Assembly: GCA_045639325.1 (NCBI GenBank)
Contig: JAZUCU010000014.1
Location: 21,044 to 85,043, forward strand
Source: RGIG8244 sp045639325
GTDB lineage: Bacteria > Verrucomicrobiota > Lentisphaeria > Victivallales > UBA1829
Direction of reading: 5' to 3'
Length of the DNA: 64,000 bases
Shown here: positions 27,321-36,034 of the stretch, in pieces
Numbering within the stretch: position 1 is the first letter of the stretch
Layout: every line of letters begins with the position of its first letter
Program-made: the position numbers and the translations under genes
The notes under the pieces: generated by a model
The model's input: the letters and a program-made list of their open reading frames with translations, nothing else
Database searches by the model: none
What the model was told of the DNA's origin: nothing

Positions 27321-28661
27321 ATGAAAAAGAAACTGCGTTACGTTCTGGTGGGAACCGGACAGCGGTCGTGGATGTACACCACGGCATTGATGAAGGAACA
27401 TGCAAAAGACGGCGAACTTTGTGCGTTGTGTGACACAAACCGGCACCGGATGGATTTCTGGAACAAGTTTTTCAAGGAACAATACAAGCACAAACCGCTT
27501 CCGACTTACAAAGCAGACCAATTCGACCGCATGATTGCCGAAATCAAACCGGACAAAGTCATTGTTACCTCGATGGACCGGACTCATCACAATTACATCT
27601 GCCGGGCGATGGAACTTGGTTGCGATGTTGTCACAGAAAAACCGATGACTATGGATGCCGAAAAATGCCAGCAGATCATTGATACACAGAAACGCACCGG
27701 CCGTCATGTCACGGTGACCTTCAACTACCGTTATTCCCCGCGGAACACAAAAATCAAGGAAATCATCAAAAGCGGTCTGGTCGGGGATATCACCAGTGTC
27801 CATTTTGAATGGATGCTGAATACCAGCCATGGTGCGGATTATTTCCGCCGCTGGCACCGCTGCAAAAACAACAGTGGAGGACTGCTGGTCCACAAGGCAA
27901 CTCATCACTTCGATTTGGTCAACTGGTGGATAGATTCCCAGCCGGAAACTGTTTTCTCGTTGGGGACATTGCGTTTCTATGGCAAGGAAAACGCCGAAAA
28001 ACGCGGCTGTACGGATTTCTATTACCGCTGCCGGGGAAGCAAAATCGCCGCAAAAGATCCGTTCCGTTTCCAACTCCCGCCGGATCCTTACTGGCAAAAG
28101 ATTTATAACGGAATCTATTTTGATTCCGAAGTCGAAGATCAGTACTACCGTGATCAGAGTGTGTTCGGCGACGGAATCAACATCGAAGACAATATGGGCG
28201 TGATCGTGCACTATAAAAACAAAGCAATCCTGACTTATTCGCTGAACGCACACGCTCCCTGGGAAGGTTACCGGGTCTGCTTCAACGGAACAAAAGGCAG
28301 ACTGGAATTCAACGTTGTGGAAGTCTCGTCTTCCAGCAATGACGACAAGGATGTGGAAGTCGATTTCCCGGGTGCGCATCCGCTGACAATCGAACGTGGG
28401 CAACTGCTGCCGGAAATCATCTATCAGCCTCATTGGGGCAAGCCTTATGTGATTGATTATCCGGAAGTCGCAGCCGATGCCGACCATGGCGGCGGCGATG
28501 TGCTGCTGTTGAAACATGTTTTCCAGGGAGTCAAAAAAGACCCGCTTGGATTGGCTGCCGACTATGTAGATGGTGCAAGATCAATCCTGATTGGTATCGC
28601 CGCCAATAAATCCATTGCATCCGGTCAGCCGGTCGATGTTTCGACTCTGGTGCATTTCTGA
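27321..28661 (+). CDS. Gfo/Idh/MocA-family NAD(P)-dependent oxidoreductase
   Basis: The 446-residue protein has a Rossmann start (RYVLVGTGQRSWMY), the family EKP motif (VVTEKPMTMDAEKCQQII) and a C-terminal alpha/beta domain with VTFNYRYSPRNTKIKE and HHFDLVNWW. These enzymes oxidise or epimerise sugars, inositols or glycosides. ATG 27321 follows AGGAG at 27311-27315; the frame also runs upstream into the regulator gene but that part is not needed. Its position after the regulator suggests a role in the metabolism of the sugar released by the neighbouring DUF4838 protein. Confidence 0.88.
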   Translation: MKKKLRYVLVGTGQRSWMYTTALMKEHAKDGELCALCDTNRHRMDFWNKFFKEQYKHKPLPTYKADQFDRMIAEIKPDKVIVTSMDRTHHNYICRAMELGCDVVTEKPMTMDAEKCQQIIDTQKRTGRHVTVTFNYRYSPRNTKIKEIIKSGLVGDITSVHFEWMLNTSHGADYFRRWHRCKNNSGGLLVHKATHHFDLVNWWIDSQPETVFSLGTLRFYGKENAEKRGCTDFYYRCRGSKIAAKDPFRFQLPPDPYWQKIYNGIYFDSEVEDQYYRDQSVFGDGINIEDNMGVIVHYKNKAILTYSLNAHAPWEGYRVCFNGTKGRLEFNVVEVSSSSNDDKDVEVDFPGAHPLTIERGQLLPEIIYQPHWGKPYVIDYPEVAADADHGGGDVLLLKHVFQGVKKDPLGLAADYVDGARSILIGIAANKSIASGQPVDVSTLVHF

Positions 28662-28720
28662 AAACAGGATCTTTACAGAAACATAAAAAAAGGTTCAACG
28701 ATCAACGAAAGGAAGACAAG

Positions 28721-29494
28721 ATGAAGAAAGAGACCGCCGCAACTCATTTTTCAATGATGTGCCGTTTTACGCTGATAGAGCTCCTCGTCGTGATTGCGAT
28801 CATCGCAATGCTGGCTGCCATGCTTCTGCCTGCACTGAATCAGACACGGGATAGTGCGAAAACCATCCAATGCATGAATAATCTCAGATCCATCAATTCT
28901 ACGATTCAGTTGTATGTAAACGATTATGATGAGCGATTTTTCACCTATAACATAAAAATACCGGGGTCAACAATCAAATGGCATGACCCCAGCAGCGGAA
29001 ACAATCCTCTTTTCAGCTATTTCAAATCGGCTGACAGCAGTAAGTCCCACTGGTTTTTCGCCGTCTACAAAGATGCAAGAAAAAATCATCGGCTGGCTTG
29101 CCCCAAACGTCAATTCGGTCAATTCCAGACAGATATCAGTTCCACTTACGGGCAAAGTTACGGTTACAGCATGTATTTTTACAGTCTTTTCTCCAATAAA
29201 GGATACAAGCGCAGTAAAATCTTAAAGCCGACCCGTACCGCGTTCATGGGAGAATCTTCCGTATCAAACTGGGGAACCGGAGAAAATGCGACTTATAAGG
29301 AATCCACCATTACCGCTCACCGGAATAAAGTCATGATCGCATTCTGTGACGGCAGAGCGGAAGCCGTCGATTACATGAAAATCCCCAACGGGCCCAATGC
29401 GCGTGTTCCCAACGGCAAAAAACCATCCCAGCATATTTTCTTCATCCCGGCATATAACCTGGATGCAGGTTATCCGCTGCGGTATTTCGACTGA
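28721..29494 (+). CDS. Prepilin-type protein with C-terminal H-X9-DG motif (second copy)
   Basis: The 257-residue protein has a 15-residue leader, then FTLIELLVVIAIIAMLAAML and the H-X9-DG motif (His in TAHRNKVM, DG in AFCDGRAE). As in the first copy there is no Gly before the Phe (Arg here), which is unusual for a prepilin peptidase site. AAAGGAAG precedes the ATG. Its soluble domain has little visible similarity to the copy at 17812, yet it again immediately precedes a secreted DUF4838 gene (28-bp gap). The repeated pairing suggests a specific functional partnership. Confidence 0.85.
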   Translation: MKKETAATHFSMMCRFTLIELLVVIAIIAMLAAMLLPALNQTRDSAKTIQCMNNLRSINSTIQLYVNDYDERFFTYNIKIPGSTIKWHDPSSGNNPLFSYFKSADSSKSHWFFAVYKDARKNHRLACPKRQFGQFQTDISSTYGQSYGYSMYFYSLFSNKGYKRSKILKPTRTAFMGESSVSNWGTGENATYKESTITAHRNKVMIAFCDGRAEAVDYMKIPNGPNARVPNGKKPSQHIFFIPAYNLDAGYPLRYFD

Positions 29495-29522
29495 AAAAAC
29501 ATTTATAACACAAGGTGAGTAA

Positions 29523-32342
29523 ATGAGAATATTTCTGACACTGATACTGGCAATTCTTCTGCTGCCGACACTGGCCGCTGAAGAGATCATCGAAAAATTC
29601 AAAGATAGCGTTCTGACTACCGAAAAAATGAAAGGTGCATCCCGGCACAAGGCGTTCTATATTTTCAAACCGGAAAAATACCGGGGCAAAAAGATCGTAT
29701 TGCGCATGAATATGAAACGGATCGAGGGTAACGCCCCCCTGACTGCCATGTTCCGCTGCACAACCAATCCGGGGAACATCCTCCGGGTAACAAAGCAATA
29801 TCCCAATCCGTATCGTAAAACCGGGGAAAAGGTTCCGGTGGAATTCGTGCTGGATATTCCGGATCTGGACAATCTCAACCATTTCAACATGTTTTTTTCG
29901 ATCAAACGTCTCGGACAGGAAAAATGTGTCTGGGAACTCTCCGATATCCGCTATGTGAAATATGAGGAAGGCAAAACCACAGCGGAAAAGACGCCTGCGC
30001 TTCCGGAAGGTTTTTCAGTCGGACTGGCTGCCGCTCAGGTAAAAACACCTCTTGAACTGGTGAAAAACGGTAAAATCAATTTTGTAATCGTCACCGCCGA
30101 TCGCCCGGACCATATTGCCCGATATGCAGCAAAAGAACTGCAGGACCATTTCAAACTTGCTTGCGGCATCGCTCCGAAAATTATTACGGAATCCAAGTAT
30201 AAATCAGGTCCCGCCATTATGGTCGGGAAGAATACAATCGCCTATAAGTATGGTATCAATCCGGATATGCTGGCACCGGAAAGTTTTGTCGTCGCTCGAC
30301 TGGGCGAGATAATTCTCCTTTCCGGCGGAGATAATCCATCCATTCCGGCAAGTATGGTTTCCGGACGTTCGTTTGTGCCGGTTGGAACTTTGTATGCGGC
30401 TTATGAATTTCTGGAAAAAACAGTGGGATTCCGCTGGTATTGGCCTGGTAAAAACGGAACGCACATTCCGCAAATCAAAAATTTGAAAGTGAACAAACTT
30501 TACACGGTCTCCCATCCCCAATATGATACCCGGAAAACCTTTTTTTCCCTCATCAAAAATGATCCGGATGCCACTCCGGCAGATTGTGAGAAATGGTATC
30601 GGAGAAACCGTTTCGGCGGTTCCGTGGGCGATCCTGTGGCAAACCATTCTTTCAATGACTGGATCAAGCGTTTTGCAAAAACAAAGCCGGAATATCTGGC
30701 GCTGCAGGACGACGGTTCACGCAAAGTCAACTTCGAACCCGGCGGCGGCCATGTCTGCATGAGCAATCCGGAGGTTTTCAAACAGACTGTGGCAGATAAA
30801 CTGCAGGAACTTCAACGCGCAAAATTCACCACATTCGCCAAAGTGATGCCGGGCGACAGTAACGGCATCTTCTACTGCAAATGTCCCGAATGTCAGAAAA
30901 AACTCCGTCCCGATATGGGCGTGTCCGGACTCTGTTCCAACGCCGTCTGGGGATTCGTGAACCGGGTGGCTGCGGAAGTTGCGAAAAACGCTCCCGGCAA
31001 GAGCATTGTCTGTTGTGCATACGGCGATTATCTGCGCAAACCGGAATTCCCGCTACTTCCGAACGTGGCAGTCACATTATGCTTCAGTCCGGTTCCCCGG
31101 GGCACGGTGAGTTACAAACAGCAGTGGAAAAAGTTTCTCGATGAATGGAGTTCCACCGGTGCCAGACTCTATGTTTGGGAATACTGGAATTCCTCCCGTT
31201 ACCGCCGGGGTATTTACGGAACACCTGCAATCTTCCCCCGTCAGCTTCAGGAAATCTACGCCATGGATGCCGGTCGCATCCGCGGTCGTGCCATTGAACT
31301 TGCCGACTTCGACAGTAACGGTAAAGAACTCCGCAGCTGGACGGACTGGATTTATGACATTCAGAATCTCTACGCCGCCGGAAAACTTATGTGGAATCCC
31401 GCCGAAGACATGGATGCCATTTTGAAAGAATATTATACAAAATTCTTCGGTCCCGCAGCCGCTCCGGTGCAGCAATTCCACGAAGAAATGGAACAGGCAT
31501 GGGCAAAGCATGGCTATCAGATCGACAAATGGGATTATCAGCGGGTTTGGAAAGAACTCTATCCGCCGGAATTCGTCGACCGGATGATGAGCTTGCTCAA
31601 AGAAGCGGTGAAACTGGCAGGCAAGCAGGAACCTTACGCTTACCGTACCCGTAAACTGCTCGCCGGATATCAACCTTTCGAACGCAATTCCCGCGTATTC
31701 CGTGGCGGCAGCCGCAAGACCAATCCTTACGCAGTCACAGTTCCCCGGATTAGCGGTAAGCCCACTGATTCAGACTGGAAAAAGGCTCTTGTTCTGAAAG
31801 ATTTTACCGACTGTTTCAATATCAACAAACCGGATTCGGAAACCATCATGCGGCTGCTTCACGACGGTAAAAATCTTTATCTCAAAGCAGAATGCAGCAT
31901 CCCGGCAGGGGTTGCCACAGTCAAATGGGCTCCCGCTTCCCTCGGAAAACGCGATGGTGTGATCTGGAATTATGAAAGCGTCGAACTGTTCCTGGGCCGC
32001 GGCAAAGAATGTTATCAGTTCATTCTGGCGCCGGATAACTGCATGCTTGACCTCTTTATTCCCAAACCGCCGAAGGATATCGACAAGAAATGGGATTGCA
32101 AAAAACTTCAGTGGTCCACCGTCAAAAAAGGTCTTTTCTGGGAAGGCTGCCTGACCATTCCGCTGGATGAGCTGAAATTCACAAAGGAAGGACAAGATAA
32201 CATTTTCCGTTTCAATGCATACCGAAACAGTCGATTCAACATGCCGGGCGAACCGGGGAAATGGGAACAATGCTGTTATCTTCCCACTTACGGCGGATTC
32301 CGGAATCTGGAACGCTTCGGCACATTGACTCTGGAAAAATAA
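29523..32342 (+). CDS. Secreted DUF4838/alpha-glucuronidase-like protein with C-terminal CBM9-like domain (second copy)
   Basis: The 939-residue protein has a signal peptide (MRIFLTLILAILLLPTLAA). A ~120-residue beta-rich N-terminal domain absent from the first copy is followed by an alpha-glucuronidase N-terminal-like segment (~180-330; YAAKELQDHFKLACG, LYAAYEFLEKTVGFRWYWPG), the DUF4838 core with a CxC-x2-C cluster (YCKCPECQ) that may bind metal, and a CBM9-like domain from ~735 (GKPTDSDWKKALVL, YESVELFLGRGKE). An extracellular or periplasmic glycan-active role is likely, but the reaction is unproven. It is the last gene of the module under the GntR/LacI-type regulator. Confidence 0.78.
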   Translation: MRIFLTLILAILLLPTLAAEEIIEKFKDSVLTTEKMKGASRHKAFYIFKPEKYRGKKIVLRMNMKRIEGNAPLTAMFRCTTNPGNILRVTKQYPNPYRKTGEKVPVEFVLDIPDLDNLNHFNMFFSIKRLGQEKCVWELSDIRYVKYEEGKTTAEKTPALPEGFSVGLAAAQVKTPLELVKNGKINFVIVTADRPDHIARYAAKELQDHFKLACGIAPKIITESKYKSGPAIMVGKNTIAYKYGINPDMLAPESFVVARLGEIILLSGGDNPSIPASMVSGRSFVPVGTLYAAYEFLEKTVGFRWYWPGKNGTHIPQIKNLKVNKLYTVSHPQYDTRKTFFSLIKNDPDATPADCEKWYRRNRFGGSVGDPVANHSFNDWIKRFAKTKPEYLALQDDGSRKVNFEPGGGHVCMSNPEVFKQTVADKLQELQRAKFTTFAKVMPGDSNGIFYCKCPECQKKLRPDMGVSGLCSNAVWGFVNRVAAEVAKNAPGKSIVCCAYGDYLRKPEFPLLPNVAVTLCFSPVPRGTVSYKQQWKKFLDEWSSTGARLYVWEYWNSSRYRRGIYGTPAIFPRQLQEIYAMDAGRIRGRAIELADFDSNGKELRSWTDWIYDIQNLYAAGKLMWNPAEDMDAILKEYYTKFFGPAAAPVQQFHEEMEQAWAKHGYQIDKWDYQRVWKELYPPEFVDRMMSLLKEAVKLAGKQEPYAYRTRKLLAGYQPFERNSRVFRGGSRKTNPYAVTVPRISGKPTDSDWKKALVLKDFTDCFNINKPDSETIMRLLHDGKNLYLKAECSIPAGVATVKWAPASLGKRDGVIWNYESVELFLGRGKECYQFILAPDNCMLDLFIPKPPKDIDKKWDCKKLQWSTVKKGLFWEGCLTIPLDELKFTKEGQDNIFRFNAYRNSRFNMPGEPGKWEQCCYLPTYGGFRNLERFGTLTLEK

Positions 32343-32373
32343 GGAAACAAAAAGAAAAAATATCATATACAAC

Positions 32374-32419
32374 TTGAAAGAACTGCCGGTAAACAGTATA
32401 TTATGGTGTTTCAAAACAC
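32374..32419 (+). promoter_or_regulatory. Promoter plus overlapping palindromes upstream of the GH30 gene
   Basis: TTGAAA (32374-32379), 17 bp and TATATT (32397-32402) form a strong promoter. Immediately downstream is the palindrome GTGTTTCAAAACAC (32406-32419) at the likely transcription start. CTGCCGGT (32383-32390, inside the spacer) recurs inverted at 32434-32441. Either symmetric site could bind a repressor. Confidence 0.6.
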
Positions 32420-32449
32420 GAAAATATCAATAAACCGGCAGGTAAAACT

Positions 32450-33802
32450 ATGATAAATACAGCAGGAACAGCAATAAAAGAACGTCTCAAGACTTTAGTC
32501 ACAGACCGTAACGGAACCACTTATCCGGCGGAAAATCAGCCGTTTTCCCCGCACTTCTATTATGAAGCACCGTGTTTTGATCTGGATACCGCTAAAGTTT
32601 CACACAAGATGCTCGGATTCGGAATTTCCCTTACTGATGCAGCCTGCTATCTCATTTCAAAACTGGATAACGAACAGCGGAAACAGCTGATTCATGACAT
32701 TTTTGCCTCCGATGGTTTGAATCTCTCCATCGTCCGCTTGAATGTCGGCGCCAGCGATTATGCAACCGAAGTTTATTCCTATAACGATGTGCCGGATGAT
32801 ATCGAGATGAAACATTTCTCTATCGCACACGATGAAGCGTATATCATCCCTCTGACAAAGGAAGTCAAAGCCGCACGCAACGACCTCTTTCTCTTCTCCT
32901 CACCGTGGAGCCCGCCCGGGTGGATGAAGACTGGCGGCGAAATGTGCGGCGGCGAAATGCGTCATAAATATCTGCCCGCATTCGCCAATTATTATGTGGA
33001 ATATCTGATGGCATACCGTGCACACGGTCTTGAAATCGATGCCGTTACCATGCAGAACGAAGTGGATACCGATCAGAACGGCACCATGCCCCAGAGTCGG
33101 CTGCACCCCGATTTTGAAATGGAACTTTGCGGCTATCTTATGCCGCCCAGACTGGAAGCAGCCGGGCTGAATACAAAAATCTGGCTGTATGACCACAATT
33201 ATATCAACTGGAAACGGGTCATGTACATGCTCTCCGATCCGGAAGTCAAAAAACATGTGGATGCCGTCGCATGGCATCCGTATTGCGGACAGCCGGAAAT
33301 GCTCCGTCAGGTACGGGAAGCACACCCCGATATGCCGTTCCAGTTGACCGAAAAAGGTCCGAACATCAAGCCGAATTCTGCCGAGCAGCACCCGTTATGG
33401 TGGGCAAAAACCATCAGCGGCGCATTGAATAACGGCTGTTCTTCCTTTGTCGGGTGGAATTGTGCGCTGGATGAAAATGGCAACCCCAACACCGGAACCT
33501 TTGAATGTGCCGGATTGGTCGAGATTCATTCCCAGACCGGTGTCATCACCCCCAGCGTTCAATATCATGTGTTCAAACACTTTGCTCCGTACATCAAACG
33601 CGGCGCAGAATTGCTCCACTGTTACACCAACAAGGATTTGACGCAAGATGTGACGTGTGTCGTCTGCCGGAATCCGGATCAATCTTATGTCGCCGTGCTC
33701 AGCAACTCTGCTCCGGTACCGCAAACCGTTCAGTTCAAACGCAACGGGGAATATCTCCGCGTTCTGATCCGGCCGGAAGCCATTGTGACAATCACGTTCT
33801 GA
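32450..33802 (+). CDS. Glycoside hydrolase family 30 (O-glycosyl hydrolase)
   Basis: The 450-residue protein has the GH30 pattern: LGFGISLTDAACYLI near the N-terminus, SPWSPPGWMKT, acid/base Glu204 in TMQNEVDTDQ, AWHPYCG, and nucleophile Glu301 in FQLTEKGP, followed by a beta-sandwich end. GH30 enzymes hydrolyse beta-glucosyl, beta-xylosyl or beta-fucosyl bonds. There is no signal peptide. A frame of this length with both catalytic Glu residues should be active. AGG in GGCAGGTAAA serves as the ribosome-binding site. It overlaps the convergent mutY gene by 11 bp. Confidence 0.87.
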   Translation: MINTAGTAIKERLKTLVTDRNGTTYPAENQPFSPHFYYEAPCFDLDTAKVSHKMLGFGISLTDAACYLISKLDNEQRKQLIHDIFASDGLNLSIVRLNVGASDYATEVYSYNDVPDDIEMKHFSIAHDEAYIIPLTKEVKAARNDLFLFSSPWSPPGWMKTGGEMCGGEMRHKYLPAFANYYVEYLMAYRAHGLEIDAVTMQNEVDTDQNGTMPQSRLHPDFEMELCGYLMPPRLEAAGLNTKIWLYDHNYINWKRVMYMLSDPEVKKHVDAVAWHPYCGQPEMLRQVREAHPDMPFQLTEKGPNIKPNSAEQHPLWWAKTISGALNNGCSSFVGWNCALDENGNPNTGTFECAGLVEIHSQTGVITPSVQYHVFKHFAPYIKRGAELLHCYTNKDLTQDVTCVVCRNPDQSYVAVLSNSAPVPQTVQFKRNGEYLRVLIRPEAIVTITF

Positions 33803-34787
33803 CCGGCAGAAATGCTTTGAATGCAGATGGAATCGCAGGAAGTTCATCCGGCGGAAAATATTGGAAGTCTTCCAGTTCTTCCGCACTTTCTGCGGCAAAA
33901 GAATGCATTTGCCATTCAATATGACTGAATATATGTACGGCTGCCGGACCGCGCCGCAAATGACGGATCTCCGGATAACGTTCGCGGATATCGGCGGCTG
34001 TACAATGTCCATCCAATGACGGAAATTCCCACAAGGATGCAAGAAGTCCTTCCGCCGGACGTTTCCGCAATGCAATTTTACCTTTTGACCACAAAACCAG
34101 CACCGTACGTTTTTCCACACGACGCGGTTTCTTCGGCTTCTTCACAGGCAAGGATGCCGTTTTACCTTTCAAACAGGCATAACAATGTTTCTGCAATGGA
34201 CATTCCGCGCATTTCGGAGCCCCGTTCGGCAGGCAGATCAATGCCCCCAATTCCATCAGACTTTGTGTGAATTCCGACGTTTTACCAACGGGATAGACAG
34301 CACGCAGTTTCTGCGCAATATCCTGCTTGACAGAACTCTTCGTAATATCATCTTCCGATCCGGAAAAACGTGCCGTGACGCGTAATACATTGCCATCCAC
34401 CGCCGGTTCACAGGCGCCGAATGTGATGGAAGCAATCGCTCCGGCAGTATAATCCCCGATTCCGGGCAATGACCGGATATCGTTCACATTCTCCGGGAAA
34501 ACACCATTGAATTTTTCCATGATCTGCTGCGCCGCCGCACGGAGATTGCGAACACGGGTATAATAGCCGAGTCCTTCCCAGAGTTTCAGAATCGTTTCAT
34601 CATCAGCGGCGGCGAGGGATGCAATATCCGGCAAAGCCTTCAGAAAGCGTTGATAATAAGGGATGACAGCTTCCACTCTTGTCTGCTGGAGCATGATTTC
34701 AGAAAGCCATACATGATACGGCACCGGCGGCGTTTCCCGCCAGGGCAATACCCGTTTATGTTCCTGAAACCAGGGGAGCAGCAGCAC
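33792..34787 (-). CDS. mutY: A/G-specific adenine DNA glycosylase MutY, with an unusual start
   Basis: The 331-residue protein removes adenine opposite 8-oxoguanine. It shows WLSEIMLQQTRVEAVIPYY, the helix-hairpin-helix LPGIGDYTAGAI with the catalytic Asp in AVDGNVLRV, the 4Fe-4S cysteine cluster (CPLQKHC and flanking Cys) and a C-terminal NUDIX-like part. Oddly, an ATG at 34814 overlaps the stop of the upstream gene as ATGA and lies in the same frame, but an in-frame TAA occurs five codons later (34797-34799). The gene must therefore start at GTG 34787, or carries an early nonsense mutation. From the ATG there would be about 20 residues before LPW, close to the E. coli length. Confidence 0.9.
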   Translation of the reverse strand: MLLLPWFQEHKRVLPWRETPPVPYHVWLSEIMLQQTRVEAVIPYYQRFLKALPDIASLAAADDETILKLWEGLGYYTRVRNLRAAAQQIMEKFNGVFPENVNDIRSLPGIGDYTAGAIASITFGACEPAVDGNVLRVTARFSGSEDDITKSSVKQDIAQKLRAVYPVGKTSEFTQSLMELGALICLPNGAPKCAECPLQKHCYACLKGKTASLPVKKPKKPRRVEKRTVLVLWSKGKIALRKRPAEGLLASLWEFPSLDGHCTAADIRERYPEIRHLRRGPAAVHIFSHIEWQMHSFAAESAEELEDFQYFPPDELPAIPSAFKAFLPVRT

Positions 34788-34810
34788 AGGCAGCTGTTAA
34801 AAATGCGCCT

Positions 34811-36034
34811 TCATCGTACTTTCCTTGCCCACAGACATTTCAGGTAGGATGATTCGGCAAATGCAGCAGGGTGATCCGGCGCATGATACGTTTTGTCAAA
34901 GACTTCCAGACAATCCCCGGCAGAACGCAGAATTTCCGGGAAAAGATCGTCCGCCGTCACCCGGCTGGAACAGGATGCGAATACCAGAATTCCGTTTTTC
35001 TTCAGCAGTTTGACCGCCAGTTTCGCCAGCGCAGAATAACTCTTCAAGGCCGTGTCTTTTTCGCCCGCAGATTTGGCAAAGGACGGCGGATCGACGATCA
35101 CGATATCAAACAGACGCCGTTTATGAGCAAGGTCACGCATCGCATCAAAAGCATCACCGCAAATACCGGTATGACGGCAGCGGCGGATGGAGGGATTGTT
35201 ACTGTTCAATTCAAAATGTTTCTCGCAGGCAGCAATGGCGTGCTTGTCAAAATCAATACCGGTCACCGTCTTAGCGCCGCCCCGGGCAGCATACAGAGAG
35301 AAGCCGCCGGAAAAACAGAACACGTTCAACACATCCTTGTTTGCAGAAAGACGTTCCACGCGCTGACGGTTATCCCGCTGATCCAGGAAGAATCCGGTCT
35401 TCTGTCCCGTCTTCAGATCCGCCTGGAAACGGATGCCGTTTTCGAGGAAAGTCTTGATCACCGGCGCATTCGGGGGAATCACATCCCCATCCTGATATTG
35501 CGTCACGCACCGGCTCAGTTCACGGGAAAGGCGGATGACGGTATTTTTAATCACGGGGTACTCATTTTTGATGGCATCAATGATTGCAGGGACGTGGATA
35601 ATAAATGCTTCTGAATAGATTTTCAGCACCAGAGTATCATCATATTTATCCGCAACCAAACCGGAAAAGCCATCGGATTCACCATGAATCAGACGCCAGC
35701 CTGTGGTATCGGCTGAAATTTTGCCGGCACGACGTTCCGCCGCTTCATGAATCAGCTTGGCAAATAATTCAGGTCCCACCGGCGGCTCCCCGTTCTTGTG
35801 GGCAAGAATACGGACGCGCACCACCGATTTCGGGTCACACAGCCCTGCACCGAGCATTTTGCCGTCCGGATCAAATAAAATTGCAACATCGCCGGGCGCC
35901 GGATCCTTGGAATACCGTTCCACCGAATCCGCAAAAAGCCAGGGATGCCCCTGTCGGATGGCGGCAACTGCTTTCCGTTTCACACGTACTGCAATGCGTT
36001 TGATATCGTTTGTTACTTCTGAATTATTGCTCAT
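34811..36034 (-). CDS. Class I rRNA large subunit methyltransferase, RlmI-like
   Basis: The 407-residue protein has an N-terminal PUA-like domain (VKRKAVAAIRQGHPWLFADSV), then a middle EEHEE-like domain (GLVADKYDDTLVLKIYSEAF) and a Rossmann methyltransferase: GQKTGFFLDQRDNR, DVLNVFCFSGGFSLYAARGGA (SAM-binding), GIDFDKHAI, and IVDPPSFAKS (catalytic NPP-like motif). This matches RlmI/YccW, which methylates a 23S rRNA cytosine at C5. It overlaps the upstream GH29-like gene by 11 bp and the downstream mutY ATG by ATGA, so it is in the exbB-mutY operon. Confidence 0.88.
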   Translation of the reverse strand: MSNNSEVTNDIKRIAVRVKRKAVAAIRQGHPWLFADSVERYSKDPAPGDVAILFDPDGKMLGAGLCDPKSVVRVRILAHKNGEPPVGPELFAKLIHEAAERRAGKISADTTGWRLIHGESDGFSGLVADKYDDTLVLKIYSEAFIIHVPAIIDAIKNEYPVIKNTVIRLSRELSRCVTQYQDGDVIPPNAPVIKTFLENGIRFQADLKTGQKTGFFLDQRDNRQRVERLSANKDVLNVFCFSGGFSLYAARGGAKTVTGIDFDKHAIAACEKHFELNSNNPSIRRCRHTGICGDAFDAMRDLAHKRRLFDIVIVDPPSFAKSAGEKDTALKSYSALAKLAVKLLKKNGILVFASCSSRVTADDLFPEILRSAGDCLEVFDKTYHAPDHPAAFAESSYLKCLWARKVR

